Positions 1 to 13,065 of a stretch of DNA of 64,000 bases are shown here, one piece after another. Both the position numbers and the translations under genes were made by a program. The stretch covers positions 16,849,597-16,913,596 of the forward strand of contig NC_051449.1 in NCBI RefSeq assembly GCF_001649575.2, read 5' to 3'. The number at the start of each line of letters is the position of its first letter. The stretch's first letter is position 1. This DNA comes from Kryptolebias marmoratus (taxonomy: Eukaryota; Chordata; Actinopteri; Cyprinodontiformes; Rivulidae). Under the pieces are notes generated by a model that worked only from the letters and a program-made list of their open reading frames with translations, was not told where the DNA came from and did not search any database.

Positions 1-80
1 GAACCGTTGGTGACCAGCATCCAGACTGGCATCCCTGATGCTAATTGGTCAGCCAAAAACAAATACACGGGTGGATAAAC

Positions 81-134
81 AAATGAATGAATGAATGAAT
101 GAATGAATGAATGAATGAATGTATGAATTAATGA
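81..134. repeat. (AATG)n microsatellite
   Basis: About ten consecutive AATG units followed by decayed units (gtatgaatta). It is visible directly and is typical intronic simple sequence. Confidence 0.95.
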
Positions 135-3100
135 ACAAAGACACTGCTAAGCCCGAGGATCTTTACAAACAAAACTACATCTAAAATATGACAAAACCAA
201 AGGCAGTAGAAACAATACTGCTTTCAGAATATAAATCAAAACCAGTGAGTTTCAGAAAAAATAGTCAGACTGAAAATTAATAGCCATTTCAAAGAACACA
301 ACTTTTTTTTTTAAATAATAATTTTTTTCTCCATTTATGTCAACAACAAAGTCATTCCAAACAAAAAAGCTTAAACATCCAAGCCACTAGGTGGCAATAA
401 TGCTGACATCAACAACAAAATAAAAAGCAAAAGAGGGAACAGTTTGAGCACGACTAAAGATTATTCCAAAGCATATCTTTTCTTTTCAGACGACAATCAA
501 CGTTCACTGGCAACAGAGTGATGAAAAAGCAGAACAGAAGCAGAACAAAACAGTAAATATGGTTCTACTGTTGTGGTTTCTAATGCACAAAGTAACCACA
601 GGCACGTGGGAAATGCACTGCTGCATCATGGTTCCTGAAAAGCTCTGTTTGTCAAATCCTGAACTTTGCATATAGATAAGAGGTACAAACGCAACAAAAA
701 TGTCAGTTTTGCTAAGGTATTTAGAACAGAGCCTTAAGACATTGAAGAGAACACACAAACCAGTGATGAAGCTCGGCACATCTGAATCATCTTAAAAATT
801 CTAACTCTTAGTCTTGTTTACATTGAGATGAAGACAGTTTTGATTTATCGATGTCCTGATAGAATTAAAGTAGTCCAATAAAGGCTGCAGGAAAAAAAAA
901 ACAACCTTCTTTTCACGAATAGATTTGAATATAATTTGGTATGTCAGTAATGCCTCAGACATAAACTGGAATCAATAAGACAGTATCCATTTGGCTTGGG
1001 GAAAAAGAATTTAAAAAAGCCAATCCTGACATGTTTCAGACTCGATGTCTGAAGGTATTTTACCTTAAGGGTGGAGTTAAGGATGCCAGCCTGAAAATGA
1101 TGCCGAACTCTGGTCAGGTTGACCCAACAAGGCATTAAGACAGAGTAAATGACCTTCACCAAACCAAATCTCCTTCGGTGCTGCTCTGTTTGACGGGAGC
1201 ACTCAAACACCATCTGTGAAAACAGAAATTACCCAGTGTGTTTTTTTAGAAACATCTTGTTTTCTAAAACCACGTGGCAGTTTGCTGATGCGGTTGACCA
1301 ACATCTCACCATACCAGCTGGTTTAGCTTCTTTTTTTTTTTTTTTTAACCACAATTTTTAAGCAGCATGACTCCTTTCTATCGACTTGTATCCATTTCAC
1401 TCGTAAACTCAGAACCTCGGTGTAACTTTAACTCACCGACTCGTCCCCATTCAGTCACCTGTCTCCTTTTACTTCTGTCTGTCTGCGTCTCTCACGCTCA
1501 CGCACACACACACACTGACACAATGATAGCCTGATTAATAAGTGTGTCTCTCCCTTGTTTCCAGAAAGTGTTTCTACAGGGAAGGCCATCTGAAAGGCAC
1601 TTCAAACTCAAATTATGTAGATTTTAAAACAGCTTTGGACACATGAGGCAGCAGGAGGTGGGAGGGTGGACAGGGGTTGTGGGGTTTTACTCAACTCATG
1701 AATATTGATGAATAAGACACTTCAAACACATCCTCCTTATGAATCGCCACATGGGGAGAAGCGGCCAATCAACTCCTTTTGAGACACTCTTTTTACCGGG
1801 GCAGTTCAAGTCTGTCAAACTGGAAATTTTTTTGGGGGGCTTCATTGAGTTAAAGAGAGCTGGTAAAGCGTTTAATTACAGCTGAATGAAAAGATATTAC
1901 AATATGTCAACTAGATTTTAAAGATCAAACCGTCCATCACAATAAAAGGTTAATAAAGAGACGGTTTCCTTTTTGCAGAGTACGTTTCTTGTGTGTATAA
2001 GAACATTAACTGCAAAACGTTTAGATGTTTAAAACTGACTGTGGGAATTCTTGAGGAAGTTGGTCACAAGGGCCTTTAAAATAAAGTCTGAGGGGAAAAA
2101 AAGTTGTAAATTTAATAGAACTTCTACATCTTGATTTATTTGTTGGACTGCAGTGAACATAACCCAATATGGAGAAATTATAACAATGTTTTCAACCACT
2201 ACGTTTATGACTAGCAAGGCCATCTGTCCCCTCTATATGTTCCTAATCCGTTAAATAAACAACGCACGGTAGCGCTATGGCTAACTGGGTCGGTCAGTGA
2301 TCGAGCTAATTCATTCATTCATTCCTCAGCTCAGATGAGATAAAACATTTTATAACCTAGATTTAAAAATCTGGAAGCGGGAGCTGGCACTTTCGACTGC
2401 TTTGCTCGTGTGTTATCCACGAAGGAATAATCTGAAACTTTACAGCCAATCGGAGCGATTCCTCACCTTCAGCCCTGTGTGAGAACAGGAAGTTCCAGGA
2501 AGAACTGCCTATTTAAGAATTGGATAAATTTAGATCGATTCTGATGATCGTTTTTTGACAATAAATTGGTAACCAGTAGACTTTTAAAGATTTGTCTTTA
2601 AAAGATCCATCTGATGGTATCAAAATATGTTGGGTTTGATGAGGTTCTAAAAATCAGGAGGCCTTGCTACTCAGACAGCCTCGAGAAACACCAACAGATT
2701 TGCCAATGTCCTGTGTGTTGTTCAGCTTAAAGCCTGATTGATGTGTGTTGTTCTTGGCCTCACAAATGGCACGCTGCGCTAAAACTCGACACTGCCGTTG
2801 CCGGTTATGCTGGGTAGGTTTTGTGTCGGTTCAGCCTGTCGAGCACATCCCGGTTTTTTGTAAGAGGAAGAGCAGCCGGGCAGAACCTGTTTCTGTAAGC
2901 TCCTGAACACAACCAAGAAGGCAGACTCACTGCAGAAGTGACGAGCTTCCAAAAAAAACGCTTAGAAAAGATGAAACTTGTACGAAGAATGTACTTCCTG
3001 TGCACAACTCTTCTTCTTGATCCACTGCTGTTCTGCTGCAGTATTTTCCCAGTAGTGACACCTGCTGCTTAAGAGGATAACTGCTCATCCGAAGCAGAGA

Positions 3101-4563
3101 AATAAGCAACAACTTTGCCAACTTTATGTCACTGGTCACACCACGAGTCAGACGCCAAGATGACCAAGCTTTAGGGCAGGCGTGTGACGTCGGCCACGTC
3201 TTCAATAATACTTATGCAGTATTTGAAAAGGGGGTTTAAAGTGTGCAAAAACAAACAAAAAAGACAAGTAACTAAAAACACTGCACAAAGAGTTCAAGCA
3301 GTATGTGCATTTATCAAAGAAATGCGTCATTGTTTAATTTATTGTAATTTTATGATGATTTCTCTTTGTTTTATGTCTTCTGCGTTGTAACTCGTTTGTA
3401 ATCACTTCTTTGGCTGCAAAATTTACATAAAAGCTATTTGTTTTTTTGAAAAGCCAACAACAGTTCTTCCAATGAAACCAACACTCCACAACAGATGAGT
3501 GAGGCAGAAGCTAGACAACAACTGGAAAGAAAAAGAGTTGACTGATAACGGCTCGCACTGTGAGCAAAAAGTGCACCGGCTATTCAAATTCGTCTATTGT
3601 TTTTCAAAAGATATGACGCTGATAACCTGAATGAAGTACTTTGATAAGCTAGGAATGAGTTGGACAAAGCATTTAACTCCAAAGACAACATGCTAAAAGG
3701 TCATTTACTTTGCATTCACTGCAATGCAGTTTTTTTTCAGAAGACTTAACAGATTTGACACGTTTTCCTTTGTCACATCTACTTTCTTTCTGCATGTTGT
3801 GCAGACAGCCTTTAAAAAAGCCGTCCTTCAGCACTTTTTACAAAGTCTAAAACACAGCCACAGCTTAGAACTGTTCCTCAGACGTACTCTGACTTTTCAA
3901 AGTCAAGTTCAGTTTTTAATGGTAATGTCATTTTAAAATAGTTAAATAATCAAATGGAATTTTTATCATGTCAACTAAAAACCGATAACCATTTAATCTC
4001 TAGGAGGTGTAAACACACACACTTTGAGCAGACGGCTTGTTATGGGATGGCTGAGGCTGCGTCTTAACACCCGGGTCTGAACATCCTTGAACATCCACTC
4101 CAACAGAAACAGAACTCTGGTAATTTCATTTTCCAGCTCCTTTTCCGTATTCCACCAGAGGACACGGCGATGGCAGACAGAAGAAGCTACGGCGTGACCG
4201 CGGCAGCAGCGCCTGTTTACTTCTCTGGTGTAACAACAGATGAAAAACAAAGTTGGGTCTAAAGCCAAAAGCCACCGACTGTTAACGAGGTAATTACATT
4301 GACCAGGATTTAGTTCTAATTCGTTCACTCGGTCCACTTTTGTTTCTGGTTTTCTTGCAGCATCAAGGTCACTGTCACACACACGCATAGGCATACAGAC
4401 GCACACAAAAGGGGACAGAGAGTGACTGAAAGACTCTTCACAACAATGTGTGTCGCAGGCTGAATACAGAGCACAGCACAAAACAAAAGCCTGAGCGACA
4501 GCCAGCTGGCTTGGCACCACTTGGCACGGGACAAGCCCGCTTGTCCTTGGCATGACAATGAAA

Positions 4564-4580
4564 AACACACACACACAGAT

Positions 4581-4612
<32 letters not shown>

Positions 4613-4617
4613 CTCTT
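4564..4617. repeat. Compound (CA)n/(CT)n microsatellite
   Basis: CA repeats pass into an uninterrupted CT tract of about 13 units. On the minus strand this produces long Arg-Glu open frames that are artefacts of the repeat, not genes. Confidence 0.95.
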
Positions 4618-7600
4618 ATCAGGTATAAAGAAAACAAGCTTTAAAAAGAGTCCCACATTCAAAATGGGTTGTGGTCATCAGATCATCGTAAAAACAGACA
4701 GTGCTGGACGACAAAACAGGAGTCACTTCTAGCTCCGGAACGAGAGCAGGGATCAGTAACACAGAGGGGGCTTGAATGTGGTGAAGCTGGCCCAATGGAA
4801 GGGAAAGGCCTTTTAACTTTGGTGTGGCTCAGGACGCCAATTTAAACATTTTAACAAAAGCTTGGAAGGTGCTAAGTCAGAAACACCTTTGATTGTAATT
4901 TTTGATGGGTAAACCTTTGTAAAACCTGGTTCTTTGTGGAAAAACAGGTAAGCTAATGTAGAAACGTTTACCATAAGAAGCATCCTTGTTTTTTAGCCAC
5001 CTTTAAGAAGACCATAAAGCACTTTCATGGTCATTAATTATGAGCAAAAGAATATTCAGAGGAGGAGCAACTTCTCAAGCCTTGCACAGGATTACATGCA
5101 CCCATCTATATCAATCTCTGCCTTCACAAAGAATTGAAAGAACAGGAAAAGATTTGGGTTTGGAAGACAATATTTCCACAACTTCCCACAGCAGAGCAAA
5201 GATACAGGACCGACAACAGCACCAGCATCATCAGGAGTGAATGTCCAAAAGTCAAACTCGAGATAATTTGAAATTGAGATTATTTTAAAGGACCACAAAA
5301 ATCTTTGCTGACCGTTTTACCAGCTACAGCACGCACACATTTGGTTTTATTCTGTGACTACCTCTACGCAGCTAAAGCTACCAATGAACATTTTAGACTT
5401 CCAAATCTACAAATGGAACGGAAGGCCCAACATTTCGGGCTTAAAACAGAAAGTGTGTAAACGGCTATTGATTCTGTACTAAATACAGGCATAAAAGCAC
5501 AGAAACCGTCTCCGGGAAATGCCTGCCTGTTACTGTCATCATTACACGTCATAGGAATAGTGGTTCTAAGAATTAGAAAGATAGTCATAGGGCAACTTAG
5601 TAAAACCAATAATAACAAAGAAGCAACAGGTTCCATTTCATGTCAGTGATTTTAAAACCCTTTTCTGGGTAAGTAAAGGCAACCTACTTCAGTAATTATT
5701 GTAAGTATATAAATCAGTACGCTGAATATGCCGTTTTCAGTATATAACACTGTATGAGCCGACTTCATTCCAGCTAAAAAAGGAATCATAAAGCCTTAAA
5801 TGATACACACTTGCGTTTGCACAAATGAGGATAAAAAGTTGATTCAAGGTTTGAATGTTTTTCTGAAGTACAACGCACGTTCTTCGTATTCAGACCAAAC
5901 ACTCTCAAAGAATCAGCGGTACTGTTAACAATATTCCTCACATCAGATCAATGTTCTCACATTCAGAAAACGGCCCAGCATTATTGGGATACTGCTACAG
6001 TTAGGGGGGGTAAACAAAACAAGACACTGTTAGCCAAAGTTTTCATAAGCCCTTAATACTGGTATTATCTATATGCCTAACATATGGTCACTGTACTGAA
6101 TAAAAACAGCTTAACAGTTGTCCTGTGACTCAGGTGTCTTTGTGCTACAATATCCCATAATCAACTCTCAGCGTGCTTTCTGCATATGAGTTGGGACAAA
6201 AGTCAAACTATTGATGCTAACACAGCTATACTTTACATATTTGGGTTATCTTTACTTAAGTTGGGCAGCTAAAGTTGATAAATAATATCTGAATCGCGGC
6301 GAGGGTGAGGGTATTGGGAAACAGCCCCTACACTGCATGCCTTTGAGAAACATCATCTTTAGCTTATGGTTGAAGGCGGCTGCTCGAACCCCCCCCCCAC
6401 ACACACACACAGATGCCCCACCTCTCATTCTTATTTGTTGAGACATTACCGCCAGCAGGAGAATAAAAACGTGACTAATGGCTGGATTTAAATCGGCACA
6501 TCCAGTTACAACGTGTCAATTCAAAAGCATGCGGTGGGGCTTAGCGGCGCAGCACTACAGCTGACAGCACCTTTTGAAGAGTATGATGAGCAGGTGTCGA
6601 GAAAACGGGAGTGCCTTGGGTTTGCTCATTCTTTGTGGGCTGAGGAGTCGATAAAAAATGCAGGAAGAGACGGAAAAAAAATAAATAAATAGATAAATTA
6701 GCGTAGTGTCGGGACAAAGAGGGAAAGGGGTGAAGGCTGGTGTTAAAAAGGAGCGAGGGAGAAAGAGGGAGGGCTTTCCTTACTCAGCAGGAGATGTCTG
6801 CCAAAATAGGAGTCAGGCAGGGGGCGAGCGCATGTTGAGTGTGTGTTACAGCAGGGAGATAGTGGCCACGTGCCAAATACAATGACCCGCAGAAGCTGGC
6901 AGGGCACCGGGGTGGTTGTGAGAATGTGTGTGTGCGTAGGAATGTCGTGCGCGCTTGCATTCTTGGGACGCATGCTGCCGGTTTCCCCACAGTAATGCTG
7001 AGAAGAGTCTGTCTGAACAGAGACTGGGAGGGCCGGGAGGGGACGCAAGATGGGTGAGGAGGAAGGGCAGGAGTGCTGCAGCAGCAAGAATGAACAAATC
7101 CAACCAGGAGATTACACGAGCAGCGCTCCTTATTACTCGCCTGCTCGTCTACGGAAATGTTTTAAACAACGTTGCGTGCCTTATAATTGACACGACTCGT
7201 ACGGAAAATCAACAACCTCCACGCAGTTTTACATAAAGTTTCCTGCTCCTTCCTGGCTTACCTAAAACTGGGGATATTGAGCTCTTACGCAAGTAACCGA
7301 CAACAAAACACGAATAGTTATCCGCTCTAACAAGTGACGGTTCATTTAAACCAAATTTGTCTTTTGGTGGTCTATCTCGTGACTGACAGACAAATTATGA
7401 TCCTCAGTTAATAATCCCAGCTACGATTACATAAATCATAAACAGTTGACAGCAAATAAACTCCATACAAAAGACTTGAAGCCATCTTACGCCGGGTTTG
7501 GTTTAGACTGCACTGAAAACTGGAAAGGCGACATCTTTAAAACGCATGCAATTGTAGCCAAGCGTGCAAAAAAAAAAAAGTGCTTCTAATTACAGCGCGT

Positions 7601-9916
7601 GACAGTTCAACAGGATGTTTATTTACACGCGCCAGGCGATAAATCATAGCTGCGGCACGTCGGTCCTTAACGTGATACGACTTCAGCTTTAAGAGGCGAA
7701 ACCAACAGCGCATTTCATTTGTAAAACTTTACAGCTGCAGATGGAACTAACTAACAGATCGCACAAGATATTTGCCTCAAACTTGGACGTGGAAGGCGGT
7801 GGCTGATATGGATTCCTTCAAGGAATGCTGCTTTCTAAAAAGTGCAACTCGGGAGTCGTCGTTAACCTCTGCGTCTTCTTGATTCCACCTCAGAAAACTT
7901 TTGCCAAAATGTATATCTTTAACAGCCTTCTAAAACCTCATTTTTCATTAATCATGTGTTAATAAGTTATTACAGCTTATTAAAAAGATAAAGTACACAG
8001 TACTGGACGGCTGTAACTGGAAGCTAAGATTAGATAAAGTATTGGTTAAATACTAAGATTTCATAGTGTTTAGACTTGAAAAGCTTTCCTCCAATTAAAT
8101 AACTGTTTTCCGCTACTGGACTGGTGAACCATAATTTAATCAAACAAACCCACAAGCAACTATTAATAGTTTTTATACGGCCAAATCAATGGAAAAGATT
8201 AGCAGAAAAGAAGTATTTGTTTAAAACAACGTTTAGACTTGGGTTTTGCCAACGGCCCAGTTGGAAACCAGCAAACAGAGGGGGGAGAAAAAAAAAAGTA
8301 GAACATTGGATACAAACCAGAAGAAAAATAAGAGTTGAATAAAAAAAAAGGCACTGGTCCCATCTGGCAAGGACACAAACCAACACAATCACAAAGTCAC
8401 CATCGTACACGATCGCACGCACACACACCGCCATTGTCTGCAGGAGGGAAGAGGGGTTAAAAGGTCCGCCCCTCCTTCCCTGCTGACTCCTGGATGCTTG
8501 GAGCACTAATCCTGTTATCTCTGTCCCAATAAGAAATGAATTAATGAACGGAGTCTTCGAAGACGGCTCCACATGCCAGCGAGCCCCTACGTCTCCGCCT
8601 GCTCCAACTTCAATCAGATGGAAACGCTGGTGTAATTTCTCGCGTGCTGCTTTTTTGATTTTCCAAACAGAACTTGGAGACTTTCTAAAAGTTAAAAAAA
8701 AAAAAAAAAAAAAAAAGTAGTACAGTAGTATTTGAAATACCCGATTCCGTCAAGTCTCCCTGAACAAAAAAAAAATCTGCATCAATCTCTAAATGGAAAG
8801 CTAAACGATGTCTTGAGTGAGTCGGATCAGAGGCGGGGAGCTGAACATCTCAATGGACACCTTGTGGATTTTACAGAAAGTTTACAGAAAGAAAAAACTA
8901 AATTTTAGTTTTCTTTTGTACGCGGCTGTTTGTAGAAGTCACATTCTTTCATAACCTGGTTTACAATAAATCAGCCGTTTTAGGAGCTGGACCACATTTG
9001 AGCGCTTTTTAAGAATTTATTAATATTGTGCAAACAGATGGCACTACCCCCCCCTCCTTGTTTTTTTGTTTGCTGTTGTGGCTATATTTAGGCCGGCCGT
9101 GCTGATAAACGCAGAAACATTTACAGAGGTATGGAAACTTCCCTGTGGGCACAAACGAGGAGCTGCCATCGTTTGGAGAACAACACTGTTGCATCATTCG
9201 CATAAAAGCTGATCCTTAACTTTATTTATGTTAGAATTGTCAACTTCTCAAAGTGTTTTCCTACCAAAAGAGTCACTTGGGGTCTTCCTCTTACCATCCC
9301 CTTTGCTGGGATCTTAGGATACTCAGCCTGTAATATAAATACAGTATGCAGATAGATGAAAACCTTTAACACAAATAGATTTTTTTGGTTATGTCAGTGT
9401 GTATAATTAAAGAGCATGTGCATGCAAACAAATGCTGACTGGTCTGATGTGAGTTTGTACTTTGCTGCTGAGCACAAAATTCTCTTAACTTGTCCTTGTG
9501 TCAGTAAGATATCTTTCCTTGGGCATAAATGCATCCCGGTCTTCTTCTAAATCAACAAGGAAGCACAGCAAAAAAAATAAAAAATACCGGTGCTCATGTT
9601 GACAGCTTTTTTTTGGAAAGAAAAAAAAATAAATTTACTGTCAACAGCTCTATAATTGGAAGACAGCGTGGGGGTTCACAAGCCCGGAAGGAAAAAAAAC
9701 ACAACAAAAACAAACAAACAATACAGCGGCTTAAAAACAAATCACAAAGACAAGCCTAGGTTTTCACGCTTCGGGGCGAGGTAGGTTCACCTGGTACGCG
9801 TGGTAGGAGTTACAAATCCAGACTCTGCAGATAATACAGTCGTTCTGTTGTGTCATGAAAACGGCTGCTCTCCGCTTCAGCCTCAAAAGAAAGGAGAGTC
9901 GCAGCAGCTTGTAATG

Positions 9917-9918
<2 letters not shown>

Positions 9919-9945
<27 letters not shown>
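9919..9945. repeat. (CA)n microsatellite
   Basis: About 13 consecutive CA units. No associated gene signal. Confidence 0.95.
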
Positions 9946-9947
<2 letters not shown>

Positions 9948-12874
9948 TATGACAATAGAAGAGGGCTTTTCAGTTCGAAGACTTCAGGGAAAAGAGACAG
10001 AGATCAACAGGGGAACTTCCCCCAACGCTGGTTGACAACCATGACAGTACTATAAAAAGCAGATGAGATTACTCGGAAAACAAAAATGTCCAAAAGAAGA
10101 TTTTACAGTGTGTGTGAAAATGTACTTACTTACTTTAAGCTTTCTAATGTGTCACAAATAAAAAAAGTAGTCATCAAATGTACAAATCCAGTGTTTAGCT
10201 TCAAAATGAGCCGAGCTTTGGTTCCTTGCACAAAATCAGCCCTTTGTCCGTCCGACTGGAAGGCCTAAAGGGTCGCACCTCTGGATTTCAAAAGAATATA
10301 TCACATTTAAGAGATTCATTTCTGTATCTTGTTGCCATGGGAAATGTAGCTCCTTAAATGATAAAGCGGCTTTTCACCGAGTGTCAGGGGCAATAAAGCA
10401 GGTCCTCGCAGGGCTTGTGTGGCCTTTCTAAGGTTTTGGAAAATGACTCTTGCCCTGCTTCGCGGTTTTCGATGTCAAAAAGCATTATTCAGCCTTCAGC
10501 TCACCACTGCCCCGCTATCTATTGAGCCAGCAGAATCAGTCACCTGGCAACACAGTAAAAAAAAAAACAAACTAGTGCCTGGTTTCACCTCAGAGATTCA
10601 ATACGAGTCAGACGAGGCAAAATAGCATGAATAGCAACTCTGTTCAAACGTGGCAAACCTGAGCTGCTTTGATTTGATGCGATGGTTCTCCACGGGGTTA
10701 AAAAAAAGAAGTAAAAGCTTTGTTTTGTTTTGAGCTAGGCGTGTTTGGCAGGAAAATGATCAAAAGTAAATAACTTTCAGAACTGAAATAGTTTCATTTT
10801 AATTTGAAGGGGATGGAAGTGAACAAAGAAACTAAGCAGCTGATTTTCTACATTTTTATGATAGACGCTTATAAATACAAATGAACGCATCCACCAGGCT
10901 TCACAAACCTGCACTTTTGTGAAACTCTTGTAAGTTTAAAGATGTGCCAGCCCGTCAATGTGCCATTACGAAAGCGGCTCCGCAATTGCATGGAAACACC
11001 CCTGGAGGTATCAGCCACAATCGCTTGTGAGTGTTTGCAGTTAAATTTGATCAGTTTACAGTGTTTCTGCACAAATGTGCAACTGAAATGAGACAGCCAC
11101 TTTCAGCTCTTTGTTAAATCTGCTCCGATCTACAATTTTACGTTTTGGTTTGGCCTCTGCTTTCTTGTAACCCTCGCCTTCTGCATGAGTAGATTTGTTT
11201 CAGTATTGTCTGAAAGGAAACATGTACAGCAGTAAACAGTTGAAGTTAGCAACTTATATGAGGAATGACAAAGAAAAGAAACATTAACAGTAAGACGCAC
11301 AATTCTTCTTTAATAATTTCAAAGTCCATTAGCTGCCAGAGAACTGAGACAAGCTGGAAATCTGGAATCAGAGGTTAAATTCAGGCAGACTGCTATTTCT
11401 AAGGTCAATAATTTTGTTCTTCTTTTACATGGATAATTCTCTCCAAAATGACTTACCACTTTACCAAAACATTTCCCACAACCTCCACTTACGAGCAGAA
11501 AGAGAAATATTACAAAATAATCCACGCAGAGGAAGAGATTGTCCGTCCCGCTTTGTCACAAACGACTAAGTCAACAAACACAACTCGGCCATATTGAAAA
11601 AGCTAAGTCCCTGCTGCCTTTTTAATGTCAGGCCTCGATGGGCAGGGGAAGAGAAAGTAATGAACAAGGGATCACGAAGGGGTCGAGGCTAAGCAGCAGC
11701 TCTGACGCTCACCACGACTGCCAGATGAATCTGAGCGTCCAATCAGAGAGAACAATCATGGCAGACCCTCTTCAATCCCACAGCGATTCTTCCACCTCAC
11801 TTTGTTTGTCCACCGTCTTTTATCTCTTAGAACAGAGAAATATAAGAGTATTAAAGATAACAGCCATAAATCTATGATATTAGACTAATGGGGAGAAGAG
11901 GAGGTAGGTGTTGACTGAGGGTTATAAGAACAGGAAGGTTCCTTAAGAACAATGTCTGTGTGTTGTTTGCATTGCCATAAGGACACTCTGTAACCGTCTA
12001 ACAATCGGATGTCAATCAGCGCGGCTACCTCACATATACACGAGACATTCACCAAAAACAACAAGAGTCTGCTGAAGCAGAGCTGGGAAGGTGTGTTTGT
12101 GACAAGGAGGAGTGCTTATAGGGTAAAATACCTACAGTAGAAGAAAACGTGCTTCAAACCACAGAGTCGGAGAGGAAAGAACATCAAAGCAGATAAAGGA
12201 GATGGTTAACACGCTGCTCTTCGTATCTGATCCCCCTCTGCTCATTGTGAGCTCTGATCATTTGAAGTCCTGTTTGAGTAGTTTCATTTTTGCCTCCGTT
12301 ATTAAAAAAATAAATTCTCAATCACAGAGCTCAGTGAAATCTGGACTTCGCAGCAGTTTGGCTTATCTCTCTGTGCGTTGGTTTCATATGGCCAAATGGG
12401 AACAAAACTTGTTTTTTTTTTAGCACCACAAAGCATTGTTCTCAGTATGAATGCCTGCTCATCAATCTAGTTGCTCAGTCAATCAACACAACCTTACAGC
12501 CGGACCAATCCCATACATCACTCATGGGTTCTTCCCTGTGCTAAAAAGCTCCAACTCTGAAGAAGCAGGCAAAATAAAGCGACTATAAAGGCACTTAGAA
12601 CTGGTAATTAGCTACAGTTCCTGCAGTGTACAGAGAACCGCCTTAAATGGTTGTAAGAAGTGTGAAAGGGTTCCTGTAGTCCCCGCTGAGTGAGACAGAA
12701 CAAGGTGAGAACTACTGAACCCTCCTGTCGGTGATGGCAAATGTATAATGTACATTTAGGGTCTCCATTTCGACTGCACCATTGCAACTCAGCTATACTT
12801 TTCTTTTTCTGACATTCGGCTGCAGATCAGCTGATAAAGCTGGGGGTTTTTTTCTTCTTCCTGTTGCACTGTCT

Positions 12875-13065
12875 GCCTTAGATATCAAACAAAGGACTTC
12901 GCATTTGACCTGAATACTTTGATGCACAAAAGAGCTCGTGTTCAGCAAGAACTACAAGTTGCCTTGGTCCCGTGACAGCAAAACAAACCAATATCATCAC
13001 TCCTCCACCGCCGTGCTCTGCTGTCGGTATAAGATCCCAGGGCTGATATTTAGTTCTTTCCAAAT
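12875..13065 (-). mobile_element. Tc1-like transposase fragment (relic)
   Basis: On the minus strand a frame reads EHGGGGVMI followed by CFAVTGPRQLVVL. This matches the Tc1/mariner (DD34E) transposase core, which normally reads KHGGG(S/G)VMxWxCFA and continues to a TMNS segment. The reading frame is lost soon after and no terminal inverted repeats were found, so this is a short dead fragment. The same subfamily is represented by the longer relic at 53815-54710. Family assignment is from recalled consensus and is fairly secure; the exact ends are approximate. Confidence 0.7.

Larger units (their letters stand above)
1..12870. other. Non-coding sequence, probable zswim5 intron 1 (distal part)
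   Basis: I recognise no exon here on either strand. The open frames present are short, low-complexity or lack family resemblance. The stretch lies downstream of the zswim5-like exon 1 on its coding strand. First introns of ZSWIM5/6 genes are very long in vertebrates, so intronic sequence is the simplest reading, but this is inference. It contains simple repeats (AATG near 81, CA/CT near 4564-4617, CA near 9919-9945), many A-runs, and one RFX X-box-like palindrome at 10331-10344. No SWIM-domain exon (a CxCx(n)CxHxx type pattern) was found. Confidence 0.5.

Noticed and set aside
3993..4662. Minus-strand frames of 214, 87 and 74 codons
   Set aside because: They run through a CA/CT microsatellite giving Arg-Glu and Val-Cys repeats, with no domain or splice structure.
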